64,000 nucleotides of DNA. Origin: Nocardiopsis alborubida. Its GTDB lineage: Bacteria > Actinomycetota > Actinomycetes > Streptosporangiales > Streptosporangiaceae. Numbering within the stretch: the first letter of the stretch is position 1; every line of letters begins with the position of its first letter. The notes under the pieces were generated by a model. The model was given only the letters and a program-made list of their open reading frames with translations, did not search any database and was not told the origin of the DNA. Positions 17,321 to 24,882 of the stretch are shown in pieces. Location: assembly GCF_012396365.1 (NCBI RefSeq), contig NZ_JAAXPG010000002.1, positions 186,001-250,000 of the forward strand. Reading direction: 5' to 3'. A program made the position numbers and the translations under genes.

Positions 17321-17641
17321 TCGGGTCAGCGTAGGGGTCGCCGTGTCCCTGGGTCGGGTGGACACGTCGGTGGTGGTGAAGGCCAGGTGGGAGCCGGTCA
17401 GGGCGGTGGCGGCCTGCTGGTCGGCGGCTATGCCGGCGCGGTTGAACGCGAAGATGGCGTGGTGGGCCAGCACGGCGCGCAGCCCCCGGGTGAGGTGCCC
17501 ACGGGTGGCCAGGACACGGAGCTGGGTGTCGGCGTTGGCGAAGGCCTCGATCCGGTCCTGCCATCCGGGTTTGGGGTCGGGGCGGCGGGTGGCGTTCATC
17601 AGGCGACGCATGGCCGTGGCCGCCTGGTCCAGGGCAAGGCG
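17321..17641 (-). pseudogene. C-terminal tail of a SpaB_C (lantibiotic dehydratase C-domain) protein
   Basis: In the same frame as PIMT copy 2, the upstream codons read DRIEAFANADTQLRVLATRG and LTRGLRAVLAHHAIFAFNRA followed by GIAADQQAA. This matches the end of the stand-alone SpaB_C protein at 41683-42696 of this window (RGLRRVLAYQVIFHWNRLGL then STRAQAA). About 250 N-terminal residues are missing. Homology stops near 17641, where a plus-strand TPR fragment begins. Either a relic that runs into the PIMT by loss of its stop codon, or a truncated fusion. Confidence 0.65.
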
Positions 17642-17644
17642 GGA

Positions 17645-17956
17645 ATGGCCGCCCGCTACTTCGACGGTGCGCTGCGCGCCTCCGCCGAAGCCAACGACCC
17701 GACCGCCGGCGCCTGCGCTGCCTCTTTCGCTGCGATCCAGTGCTACTCCACCCCCGGCCAGGCCGAGAAGGCCATCGACCTGCTCCAGACCGCCCGGAAC
17801 CGGGTGCGCTGGCACGCCACCCCGCGTATGCACGCCATGCTCGCCGCACGCACCGCACGCGCCCTGTTCGTGACCGGCGCCAAGCAGGAGTGCGCCCACC
17901 AACTACACCTGGCCCTCACCGCCCTGAGCCAGGGCCCCAGCCAGCCAGGCCGATGA
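17645..17956 (+). pseudogene. C-terminal fragment of an XRE-TPR regulator
   Basis: The frame reads MAARYFDGALRASAEANDPT, CAASFAAIQCYSTPGQAEKA, RMHAMLAARTARALFVTGAK and HLALTAL. This is the TPR portion typical of actinobacterial XRE regulators with C-terminal repeats. The HTH half is missing, because the sequence meets the oppositely oriented SpaB_C fragment at about 17641. It marks a recombination junction. It is probably not expressed as a functional protein. Confidence 0.65.
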
Positions 17957-18072
17957 CCGGACCTTCGACTTCTCACTCTGGCGGCTGAGTTCGAGGAAAA
18001 CTCCCCCTCGGCGACCGGCGAACCGCGATGCTGAGAACACACTCTGGTGGCATGCGAAAAGGAGCTCCGTCG

Positions 18073-18600
18073 ATGTCCCCCTGGCGCTACGCCGTGAACC
18101 TGGCCGCGACCGAGACCGAACGTAAGGAGGTGGCTGAGCTGGTCAACGCCGGGTTCACCGGCAAGTGGATGCCCTTCACTGCTCCCGAGCGGGTAAACGG
18201 GGTGTGGGCGGCCATCGTGGAGGCCACCGAGGCCGGGCGCCTGGGCTGGAAGGCCAAGGTCGCCACCGAGAACAAGCCCGGTAAGGACCGGCTGATCTGC
18301 GTCTACACCAGGGACTGGCGCGACCGGCGCGACGTGGCCCGCGTGCTGGGCGAGCTGCGGGCGATGGGGATCGACCAGCGCCTGTCCTACAAGGAGGACG
18401 CGGCCACCCACGCCCTGCTTTACGGTCAGGGCGCCTCCCTGTACGTGGCCGGACCCGGGTCGGAGGGCTTCACCCAGCGCCGTGACGCCTGCACTACAGA
18501 AGACCAGCATCCGATCTTCGGTGCCCCTGGAGAGGAACTCGAGCGCACCCCGGAAGAGATCTTCGCGCGCGCCGAGCCCTACGGTCCGTTCCCGAGCTGA
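18073..18600 (+). CDS. DUF1917-like (putative phosphothreonine-lyase-domain) protein
   Basis: A 175-residue soluble protein. The segment GWKAKVATENKPGKDRLICV then YTRDWRDRRDVARVLGELRA is the hallmark of the DUF1917/Bles03-like family, often labelled phosphothreonine lyase domain-containing; activity in bacteria is unproven. ATG 18073 has AAAGGAG 8 nt upstream. No obvious operon partner; degenerate DNA follows. Confidence 0.7.
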   Translation: MSPWRYAVNLAATETERKEVAELVNAGFTGKWMPFTAPERVNGVWAAIVEATEAGRLGWKAKVATENKPGKDRLICVYTRDWRDRRDVARVLGELRAMGIDQRLSYKEDAATHALLYGQGASLYVAGPGSEGFTQRRDACTTEDQHPIFGAPGEELERTPEEIFARAEPYGPFPS

Positions 18601-18613
18601 AAGGGTGCCCCCC

Positions 18614-19091
18614 ATGTCAACCTTCGACGAGGGTGCGCGTCCGGGGGCACGCTACTGCCCGAGGTCACCGCGGCCTGGCATTTCGAGCGCAACGCCGACA
18701 GCGGAGCTGGCCGCTGCGGCGCGCGGCTTCGCCGATAAGGCCCAGGGGATGATCGCCGCTGTCGACGTCGAACCCGCCACGTCGGCCCTGCTGGTGGCCG
18801 AGTGGCGGTGGTGGGCGACCAAGCACCTCCAGGGCGCTCTGGCCTCCTGCCGTCGGGCATCCAGCGCTACGGACGCCTGGACGTAGTGCTGTGGTACCCA
18901 GTCTTCGTCACCGTCGTGGTCGAGGTCGGCTCCGTCCCGACCGCTCCTCGTCCGCCAATCTGGCCTTCGCCAGCGACGTCGACGTCCTGCCCCTGTGGGT
19001 GAGCTTCGGTCAGGGTCCAGCGGAGGGGCCCACGGGGATGCCGGTGGCGGACCTGTGCCAAGAGCTCGCACTGATCCGCCAGAGTTGGTGA
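18614..19091 (+). pseudogene. degenerate open reading frames, probable pseudogene
   Basis: Three successive plus-strand frames look coding but do not connect: AELAAAARGFADKAQGMIAA and EWRWWATKHLQGALA (frame through 18614), then GIQRYGRLDVVLWYPVFVTV, then ANLAFASDVDVLPLWVSFGQ and GMPVADLCQELALIRQSW ending at 19091. The pattern fits one gene broken by at least two frameshifts. Its family is not recognised. Confidence 0.4.
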
Positions 19092-19205
19092 ACACAATCC
19101 TGCACACAGAGTCCGGGGTCCGGCGGCGGGGCGGCGCCGTCGCACTGCAGTCGTGTTCCTCGATTTCGCCCCCAGGTTAGAGGCGACCCGGTCATACTGC
19201 TGGTC

Positions 19206-20567
19206 GTGAGCTACACGTTGGTCGAAGCACGGTTCGACTCAGACCTCCACGCGCGCTGGTCAGTCTTCTTCGACGACCTCCACATCAACTACCTGTACAC
19301 GCCCTGCACATTCAAGGACAGAACGGGCCAAGATTACTCGCCCGCGTTCTACCTTCCCGAGCAGAAGGTGTGGGTCCACGCCGAGGTAGAACGCGCACCA
19401 CAGTGGTGGAATGAGTTCCGCCTGAACGCCAGCAAGTTGCTGCGAACGAACAGATCCCAGTTCGCCCCTCAGTGGCGCGGTGACGCCCTCCTGACGGTTG
19501 GCCCGTTCCCCTTCCCGTACCTGTACAACACGCCCGCAGGGCCTTGGCACCCCCACGAGGACCCCGATGTGCAGATGGGTGGAAAGGCCCACTACGAGTG
19601 GACGCTCTGCCCGATGTGCGGAAGCTTCGGCGCTACCTACTTTGGGTACGCCGAACAGCTACCGTGCCGGTGCCTGGAATACGAGGGTCACAGAAAGGTG
19701 CGCAATGGTGACGACTCCCGGCTCCTCCGGGCCTACCGGTCAGCCTATGAGGAGAACACCATCAGGCCGACCGCCGCGGGAGGCCGGGTCATCCGCTCGG
19801 CGATCCTTAACCCCGACGATCCGCCGCCGTTTCAGAGCCGACGCTGCGCAGGCGCCTGCCAAACGGTCGCGGAACTGACCGGCGCCGACTCCCCCGGCAA
19901 CCCCAGCGCCCTGGAAGGCGCTGAAGCCCTGTGTGGCCTGTGCCCGGAACTCGTGTGCGGGGAGTGCGCACAGCGGCCGACCGATGAAATCGGCGGACAC
20001 TGCCAGGTGTGCGCGCCGCGCCCCCTGCTGAGTGAATTCGGTGCGCGCAGGGCGCTCAACGCCTACGTCACTGCCCAGGCTGGCCCCCCAGGAACGCCGG
20101 ACTTCGAGAAGGCCTGTGCCTTCTTCAACAGCGACATCAACCACGCCATGGGAGTACGCAGCCGCCCCGACGCCAGCATCGCTGACCTCGTAGCGGGTCT
20201 GAACTTCGCCCACGACGAGACCGACTCCGCAGAGCCTGGTATCGAACACCTCATGGCCCGACGCAAGGCTCGCACCGACGCTTACTACAAGGAGCTGCGG
20301 GAACGTTCCAAAGCGGCCAAGACCAGCCCTCTCAGCCAAGCTCAGCACGATTACCTGGTCAGGCTCGCCCACCGGGTGGGCCCTGAGGTCTTTGATGCCC
20401 ACCTGGCGGTCGCGATTCGGGGCACGGATATCGCACCGCGGGCGCGCAGGGAGCTGTGTGTGCGGGTGATCGATCGGCTGACCGGGGCGACCGCGAGCAA
20501 ACTCATCTCGCGGCTCAAGGCCCATCTGCGTCGACCCGCCCCGAAATCGAAGTCGAAACCGACGTAA
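19206..20567 (+). CDS. hypothetical protein: nuclease-like N-domain plus zinc ribbons
   Basis: A 453-residue protein. Residues 1-60 (FDSDLHARWSVFFDDLHINY, DYSPAFYLPEQKVWVHAEVE) resemble the PD-(D/E)XK-like domain found in phage and mobile-element proteins. Next come a CPMCG...CRC pair (about 138-158), RRCAGAC, CGLCPELVCGEC and CQVC, giving at least two Cys4 ribbons up to about residue 275. The C-terminal 170 residues are helical and basic, ending PKSKSKPT. A DNA-binding or nuclease role is inference. It stands alone, with a 276-base gap downstream in which I see nothing. Confidence 0.7.
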   Translation: MSYTLVEARFDSDLHARWSVFFDDLHINYLYTPCTFKDRTGQDYSPAFYLPEQKVWVHAEVERAPQWWNEFRLNASKLLRTNRSQFAPQWRGDALLTVGPFPFPYLYNTPAGPWHPHEDPDVQMGGKAHYEWTLCPMCGSFGATYFGYAEQLPCRCLEYEGHRKVRNGDDSRLLRAYRSAYEENTIRPTAAGGRVIRSAILNPDDPPPFQSRRCAGACQTVAELTGADSPGNPSALEGAEALCGLCPELVCGECAQRPTDEIGGHCQVCAPRPLLSEFGARRALNAYVTAQAGPPGTPDFEKACAFFNSDINHAMGVRSRPDASIADLVAGLNFAHDETDSAEPGIEHLMARRKARTDAYYKELRERSKAAKTSPLSQAQHDYLVRLAHRVGPEVFDAHLAVAIRGTDIAPRARRELCVRVIDRLTGATASKLISRLKAHLRRPAPKSKSKPT

Positions 20568-20843
20568 CGACGCAGTCGGACGTGGGGGTGCGCGGAGGTC
20601 AACCACGCCTGCCGTGGCGTGAAAATGAGGTGGGGGGTAGTCCGACACGCTTCGCTCACCGCGTCTCATTGGCTGTTCCCGGTGTTCGAGCGGGGTGGCT
20701 CCGACTTACGCGGCCCAGAAGCGGGGACCAGGAGAGCCTGAACGCGACCTCGTGTGCCACTGGGAGCTCGCTGCTTCTGCCTGATCGGCCAGTGACTCGG
20801 TTGGTTGTTACGGCCTCCAGGAGCTGAGGGGAAGGAAGAAGCC

Positions 20844-21695
20844 GTGACGTTATCGCCTGCCGTTGCCCGATCGGACATGATCGGGGCATGGCATGACGCA
20901 GCCACCGCCATGAGCCTGAACACTCAGAGCGATCTCGATCTCCGTCATGGTGTGGGTGACCGTACGGTGAGCGGTCCCGTCATCCATCCCGTTGAGGGTC
21001 GGGCGTGGCTGCGTCTGATGCCCGCGCCGGCATCGGGGGGCCGGTTGTGGGAGGGCAACCCGTTAGCCGAAAGGCTTCTTCCCCCGTCCATCCCCCGGCC
21101 TCGACTGCTGGCCGAACACACCTGGGGCGAGCCTCCCGACGTGTTCCAGGCCTTACTGTTCTCCTTTGTCGAAGCGACCCCGGTGTCTGCGACGCCCGAC
21201 CTGCGCGCGCCACTGCCCCGCGGGCTCGGCTCCGCCTGGTGGGCAGAGTTGCGCACCGTTCTTCACCGGCTCGGCCAGGTGCCCGTCCCCGAAGGGCGTC
21301 GGAGCCACACGCCGGGCTTCCTCGACCGCATCCCCACCTACCTGCCCGAGGCGGGAGAGGCCGGGGTGGACCTGAAGGTGGGGACGTGGGTGACCTCGCA
21401 CGCGGACCTGCACTGGGCCAACCTCACCCACCACCCGCTGGTGCTCATGGACTGGGAAGGGTGGGCTGCGGCACCGCTGGGGTACGACGCTGCGGTCCTG
21501 CACGCCTATGCCCTACCCGAACCCGGTACAGCTGCCGTGGTCCGTGAGGTCTTCGCCGACGTGCTGGACACAGAAGAGGGACGGCTGGCACACCTGATCA
21601 TCTGCGCCGAGATCGCCCAAGCGGCCGAGCGGGACCCGATCCACCGGAGACTGGCCCCGTACGCGCGCCGGTTCGTCCTGGAGTTGATGGGCTGA
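20844..21695 (+). CDS. aminoglycoside-phosphotransferase-like kinase
   Basis: A 283-residue APH-fold protein: catalytic loop TSHADLHWANLTH and metal site LMDWEGW. The N-lobe has lost most of the usual nucleotide-loop consensus. The family phosphorylates small molecules; the substrate cannot be told. GTG 20844 is chosen for GGGGAAGGAAG upstream; ATG 20877 is an alternative. It is one of four clear APH-like kinases in the window, all of different sequence. Confidence 0.8.
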   Translation: MTLSPAVARSDMIGAWHDAATAMSLNTQSDLDLRHGVGDRTVSGPVIHPVEGRAWLRLMPAPASGGRLWEGNPLAERLLPPSIPRPRLLAEHTWGEPPDVFQALLFSFVEATPVSATPDLRAPLPRGLGSAWWAELRTVLHRLGQVPVPEGRRSHTPGFLDRIPTYLPEAGEAGVDLKVGTWVTSHADLHWANLTHHPLVLMDWEGWAAAPLGYDAAVLHAYALPEPGTAAVVREVFADVLDTEEGRLAHLIICAEIAQAAERDPIHRRLAPYARRFVLELMG

Positions 21696-21770
21696 TCGTT
21701 GCTCGTGACCATCTCGGTTGAGCATCTGCTCCGGTGAACTGCTCAAACGGTCACGGGTTGGCTGAGCAGG

Positions 21771-21932
21771 TTGGTGAACCCCCAGACCCTGACTCGCGAG
21801 GAGGTGGACACACGGCTGGACTGCACCGACGAGGGCTTGGCCCTGCTGCTGACCCGGTACACCGTCGGATCCGAAGAGGCCCTGTGCCGAGCCCAGCAGC
21901 GCGCCCTGCCTTTTCTGCGTCCAGGGGCGGCC
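21771..21932 (+). pseudogene. possible short gene fragment
   Basis: The frame from GTG 21771 reads VNPQTLTREEVDTRLDCTDE and ALLLTRYTVGSEEALCRAQQ up to about 21932, with coding-like composition. It then runs into sequence antisense to the 96-residue gene at 21939. It has no recognised family and no good start. It could be the 5' part of a truncated gene. Confidence 0.25.
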
Positions 21933-21938
21933 GTGAGG

Positions 21939-22229
21939 TCAGGCCGCCAACCCGGGCCAGTGCGGGGTTCCGACTCCGGCCGCGTGCAGGGCCGTGCGCA
22001 GGAGGGCGCTGAACAGCGCGGCGTCCTCCGCCTGATCTGCGGACGTCACTGTCGCCGACACCACCAGCTGGTAGCCGGACAGACCGCCCGTCACGGTCGG
22101 GTTCACCGCGTCCGGGAGCTGGCCGAGCACGGCGACCAAACGGTGCGTGCACGCCTCGAACGCGGCGGCGTGGGCCGCTTCGTCGGCATCCTTGGTGGGG
22201 GTGAAAGCCACGGTGGCATGGAAGCGCAT
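21939..22229 (-). CDS. hypothetical small protein
   Basis: A 96-residue protein, probably a ferredoxin-like or ACT-like alpha/beta fold: MRFHATVAFTPTKDADEAAH, then an internal strand-rich part GYQLVVSATVTSADQAEDAA. Family unknown. It reads away from the LysR gene, with 336 bases between the two starts. That gap contains only a 24-base perfect palindrome (22319-22342). Confidence 0.55.
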   Translation of the reverse strand: MRFHATVAFTPTKDADEAAHAAAFEACTHRLVAVLGQLPDAVNPTVTGGLSGYQLVVSATVTSADQAEDAALFSALLRTALHAAGVGTPHWPGLAA

Positions 22230-22318
22230 GGAACGACCGTAGCCCGGGTGCCCCTTCCGTGCCGGGGTATCCCGGGAACTTCATGGGGGCCGAGTTCGCC
22301 TGGACCCTCGCTGATGTC

Positions 22319-22342
22319 GCCGGAGGGTGGCCACCCTCCGGC
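22319..22342. promoter_or_regulatory. perfect 24-base palindrome between divergent genes
   Basis: GCCGGAGGGTGG (22319-22330) is followed directly by its exact reverse complement CCACCCTCCGGC (22331-22342). With no loop it is better suited to a dimeric DNA-binding protein than to an RNA hairpin. It lies between the 96-residue gene and the LysR-type gene and could be an operator for either. Confidence 0.45.
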
Positions 22343-22565
22343 TGAGACGAGAACGCCACGGCCACGAAGAACACCACCACGTCGGCCGCCGCTGAAGCCA
22401 TCGTGCGGGCCTGCCACTGGCTGGTGCAGGGTCTTTCGCGTGCCCGGGCCCGAAACGACCCGGGACGGGTCCGCATGGTCTGGGTACACCCTTTACCAGC
22501 GCTTTCCCCTGTTATGGGCGGAGGGGATCGTACGGTGCCGCTTCACCCACCGAAGGGAAGCGCCT

Positions 22566-23477
22566 GTGTCCATGCCTTTGTACGCCGACCCCACCGACAT
22601 CGCCCTCATCCAGGGCATCCGGGACCGCGGCAGCATCGCAGCCGCCGCACGCAGCATGCCCCTGAGTCCCGCGGCAGCCGCCAGACGCCTCACCAGACTG
22701 GAAAACCACATTGGAGGCCCCCTCGTGAACAGAGGATCGCGCACCACCACACTCACTCCGCTGGGAAAGCGGTACGCCCGCTGGGGCGCCGAGGTCCGCG
22801 CCCTGTGGGACTCCCTGCCCGACCACCCTGACGACCCCGGCACCGACACCGTCTACGTCGCGGTCCTGGGCGCCGCCCTGGGCCCGAACGGCGGAGCCAT
22901 CCTCGAAGAGGTTCGCCACCGCTACCCGTCAGTGCGCCTGGTGGAAATGCCGGTGACCGCCCGTACCATCGGCGACCCCATCGCCGGAGGAGCCGATATC
23001 GTCTTCGGCCAGCTGCTCGGGGACGAGGAACGCGAACTGGGCTGGGAGACGCGGGTGACCGGTGAATGGGACCGGGCCGTGGTCGTTCCGGCCTGGAGCG
23101 ACTACGCCGACGCCGACCGGCTCGCGCCCACCGAAGTGGACGGGCCTTGGCTGTACTCGCCCGCCGGGGACCGCCGCCACGCGAAATGGATGGACGACAC
23201 CCCGGTGGCCGAGGCGCCCCGCGACATCGTCGTGGACACCCCCTGGCGGGTGGCCGGCGCGGTGGAGATCTCCGGCCGCCCAGGTCTGCACACCATGATG
23301 GCCGCCCCCTACATGCGCACCCCCGGCACCGCGTGGGTGCCTCTCCAGGGGCAGGGGCGCGGAGTCAAGATCGGCGTCGGTATCCGTGCCGGAGACACGC
23401 GGGCCGTGGTGCGCTCCGCCTTCGACCTGGCGGGCATGTGCCACGGCGCCGCCAATCTCGACGACCTGGACGCGTAG
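22566..23477 (+). CDS. LysR-family transcriptional regulator
   Basis: A 303-residue regulator. N-terminal winged HTH: ALIQGIRDRGSIAAAARSMP, AAAARRLTRLENHIGGPLVN, then TLTPLGKR. The effector domain begins near residue 95 (DTVYVAVLGAALGPNGGAIL). GTG 22566 follows GAAGGGAAG at a good spacing; ATG 22572 is the alternative. It is not divergent from an obvious metabolic operon, so its targets are unknown. The stop is followed by a strong hairpin (23503-23531). Confidence 0.9.
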   Translation: MSMPLYADPTDIALIQGIRDRGSIAAAARSMPLSPAAAARRLTRLENHIGGPLVNRGSRTTTLTPLGKRYARWGAEVRALWDSLPDHPDDPGTDTVYVAVLGAALGPNGGAILEEVRHRYPSVRLVEMPVTARTIGDPIAGGADIVFGQLLGDEERELGWETRVTGEWDRAVVVPAWSDYADADRLAPTEVDGPWLYSPAGDRRHAKWMDDTPVAEAPRDIVVDTPWRVAGAVEISGRPGLHTMMAAPYMRTPGTAWVPLQGQGRGVKIGVGIRAGDTRAVVRSAFDLAGMCHGAANLDDLDA

Positions 23478-23502
23478 AGGCTGCTCCGGATTCTGTCAAG
23501 AG

Positions 23503-23531
23503 GTCAGCGGCGCACACTGTGCGCCGCTGAC
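23503..23531 (+). terminator. terminator-like hairpin after the LysR gene
   Basis: GTCAGCGGCGCACA (23503-23516) and TGTGCGCCGCTGAC (23518-23531) are exact reverse complements separated by one base. They lie 25 bases past the LysR stop. No U-tract follows, as is common in high-GC actinomycetes. Confidence 0.7.
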
Positions 23532-23536
23532 AGCTA

Positions 23537-23608
23537 CCGGGCGGCCACGAGCCGTGGTGACCTGGAGATGGCCGCCCGGCCCACTCTCCTCCACCGTCCG
23601 GGCGGCCA
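23537..23608. repeat. three copies of CCGGGCGGCCA
   Basis: CCGGGCGGCCA occurs at 23537-23547 and 23598-23608 in direct orientation, and inverted as TGGCCGCCCGG at 23569-23579. All lie in the gap before the MBL-like gene. The arrangement could be a second hairpin or protein-binding half-sites; function unknown. Confidence 0.5.
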
Positions 23609-23641
23609 CCCAGGCCGTCACAGACCGGAGGTAGGAACAGG

Positions 23642-24532
23642 ATGCTCGCCGACGCCACGCTCACCCGCACCCACCACACCCACAGCCCAGGCGCTCCGAC
23701 CCTGTCTCGACTCAGCCCGCGGGTGTGGACCACCCGGTGGACCGCGAGCCCCGGCGCCAGCCTGCTGGTGGACCGTCACGCGAAGCTGACCCTGGTCGAC
23801 CACGGGCTGACCCAGGAAGCCGCCGAAGAGCTACTCAGCGAGCTGTACACGAGCGCGCCGGGGCTGCGCGTGGCCCGGGTGGTCTGGCTGCGCTGGGACC
23901 ACGGCCTCTCCGAGCGCGTGCCCCAGCGCGTGGAGCTCCTCTACCCCCGCCAGATGCAGGCCTCGGACGCGCCGCCGCCCGCGCCCGCGCGCCCGCAGGA
24001 CCGGCAGTGCCGGGCCCGCACCCACCACACGCCGCTGATCGGGCTGCCCGACGTGACCCTGCACGCCATCGCCCCCGAGCAGGGCATCGTGTGGGACGCC
24101 GCCGACCGCATCCTGATCGCCGGGGACCTGCTCGCGCCGCTGGCGCCGGAGCTGAGCGCGCTGACCCCCACCCAGGCCGCAGCCGCGCTGGAATGGGCGC
24201 TGGACCACCAGCCCCGGACGGTGGTGGGCGCCCACGGCACCCTCATCCGCAGCACCGATCACATCGAACGCGCCCTGCGCGCCCGCCTGAGTTACCTGCG
24301 TGTGCTAGAGGGCGTGTGCATCCAGGCCCGCCGCACCGGCGCCCCGCCGCAGATCGCGGTGGGCCAGGCCATGGCCGACGGGCGCCTGGGCGCCTGGCCG
24401 GTCGCACCAGAGCGGCACTTGGTCAACATCCACGCCGGTTTGGCCGAGCTGGAGGGGCGGGCGCTGGACCTGCGGGAGGTGGTCGCGGACGTGCGCGCCC
24501 TCGCGTCCGCCCGCCCTGGCCGCACCCGGTGA
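23642..24532 (+). CDS. metallo-beta-lactamase-fold-like protein lacking the metal motif
   Basis: A 296-residue protein that follows the order of MBL-fold enzymes: a strand with LTLVDHGL (residues about 46-53), a central HHTPLIGLPDVTLHAI, then DAADRILIAGDLLAPLAPEL, which corresponds to the GDLLF strand, and VVGAHGTL, which corresponds to the HG motif near the third His. The hallmark HxHxDH is absent, so it is probably not a classical hydrolase. It may be a degenerate MBL protein. Two hairpins follow the stop. Confidence 0.55.
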   Translation: MLADATLTRTHHTHSPGAPTLSRLSPRVWTTRWTASPGASLLVDRHAKLTLVDHGLTQEAAEELLSELYTSAPGLRVARVVWLRWDHGLSERVPQRVELLYPRQMQASDAPPPAPARPQDRQCRARTHHTPLIGLPDVTLHAIAPEQGIVWDAADRILIAGDLLAPLAPELSALTPTQAAAALEWALDHQPRTVVGAHGTLIRSTDHIERALRARLSYLRVLEGVCIQARRTGAPPQIAVGQAMADGRLGAWPVAPERHLVNIHAGLAELEGRALDLREVVADVRALASARPGRTR

Positions 24533-24540
24533 ACCGCCGA

Positions 24541-24624
24541 CCCGCTCTCCTCCTGGAGCGGGCCCTTCCCAGGCGCCCTAGTCTCCGGGGCGCCCGGCCC
24601 CCGGCGTGCCTGCCCGCCGGGGGC
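24541..24624 (+). terminator. two tandem hairpins after the MBL-like gene
   Basis: First hairpin: CCCGCTC (24541-24547) with GAGCGGG (24556-24562). Second: GCCCCCGGCG (24597-24606) with CGCCGGGGGC (24615-24624). They separate the MBL-like gene from the small peptide gene at 24751, which therefore probably has its own promoter in 24625-24740. Confidence 0.65.
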
Positions 24625-24750
24625 TCGCCGTGTCCGCGCCCCCTTCGGCGCTGACCTGGCTGGCCAGGTTCAGACATACCCGTGACAGCCCGTCCGCCCC
24701 GGGCTACCGTCCAGGAGAGACCCCGTCCCCCGAGCAGCGAGGAACACCTT

Positions 24751-24882
24751 ATGGGCACCCACGGTAACCAGGACAAACCCACCGACACCGGGCGCGGCAG
24801 CGACTCCGACGGCCAGCAGGGAACCAAACACGGCTCCGAAGGCCTGCCCAGCCCGTCCCAGGACGGACACGCCGGCACGTGA
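24751..24882 (+). CDS. candidate imiditide-like RiPP precursor peptide
   Basis: A 43-residue hydrophilic peptide beginning MGTHGNQDKPTDTGRGSDSD and ending QDGHAGT. It has no Cys, no signal sequence, and Asp followed by small residues at D12-T13, D18-S19, D20-G21 and D38-G39, the sites that most readily form aspartimide. ATG 24751 has GAGGAA upstream. Its TGA (24880-24882) overlaps the GTG start (24879) of the PIMT-like gene, so the two are co-translated. Known imiditides are made from a short precursor and a dedicated PIMT homologue alone. That this pair works the same way is inference. Confidence 0.55.
   Translation: MGTHGNQDKPTDTGRGSDSDGQQGTKHGSEGLPSPSQDGHAGT

Noticed and set aside
16520-17644. 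Plus-strand frame upstream of the TPR fragment
   Set aside because: It is antisense to PIMT copy 2; only the part after about 17645 has TPR-like sequence.
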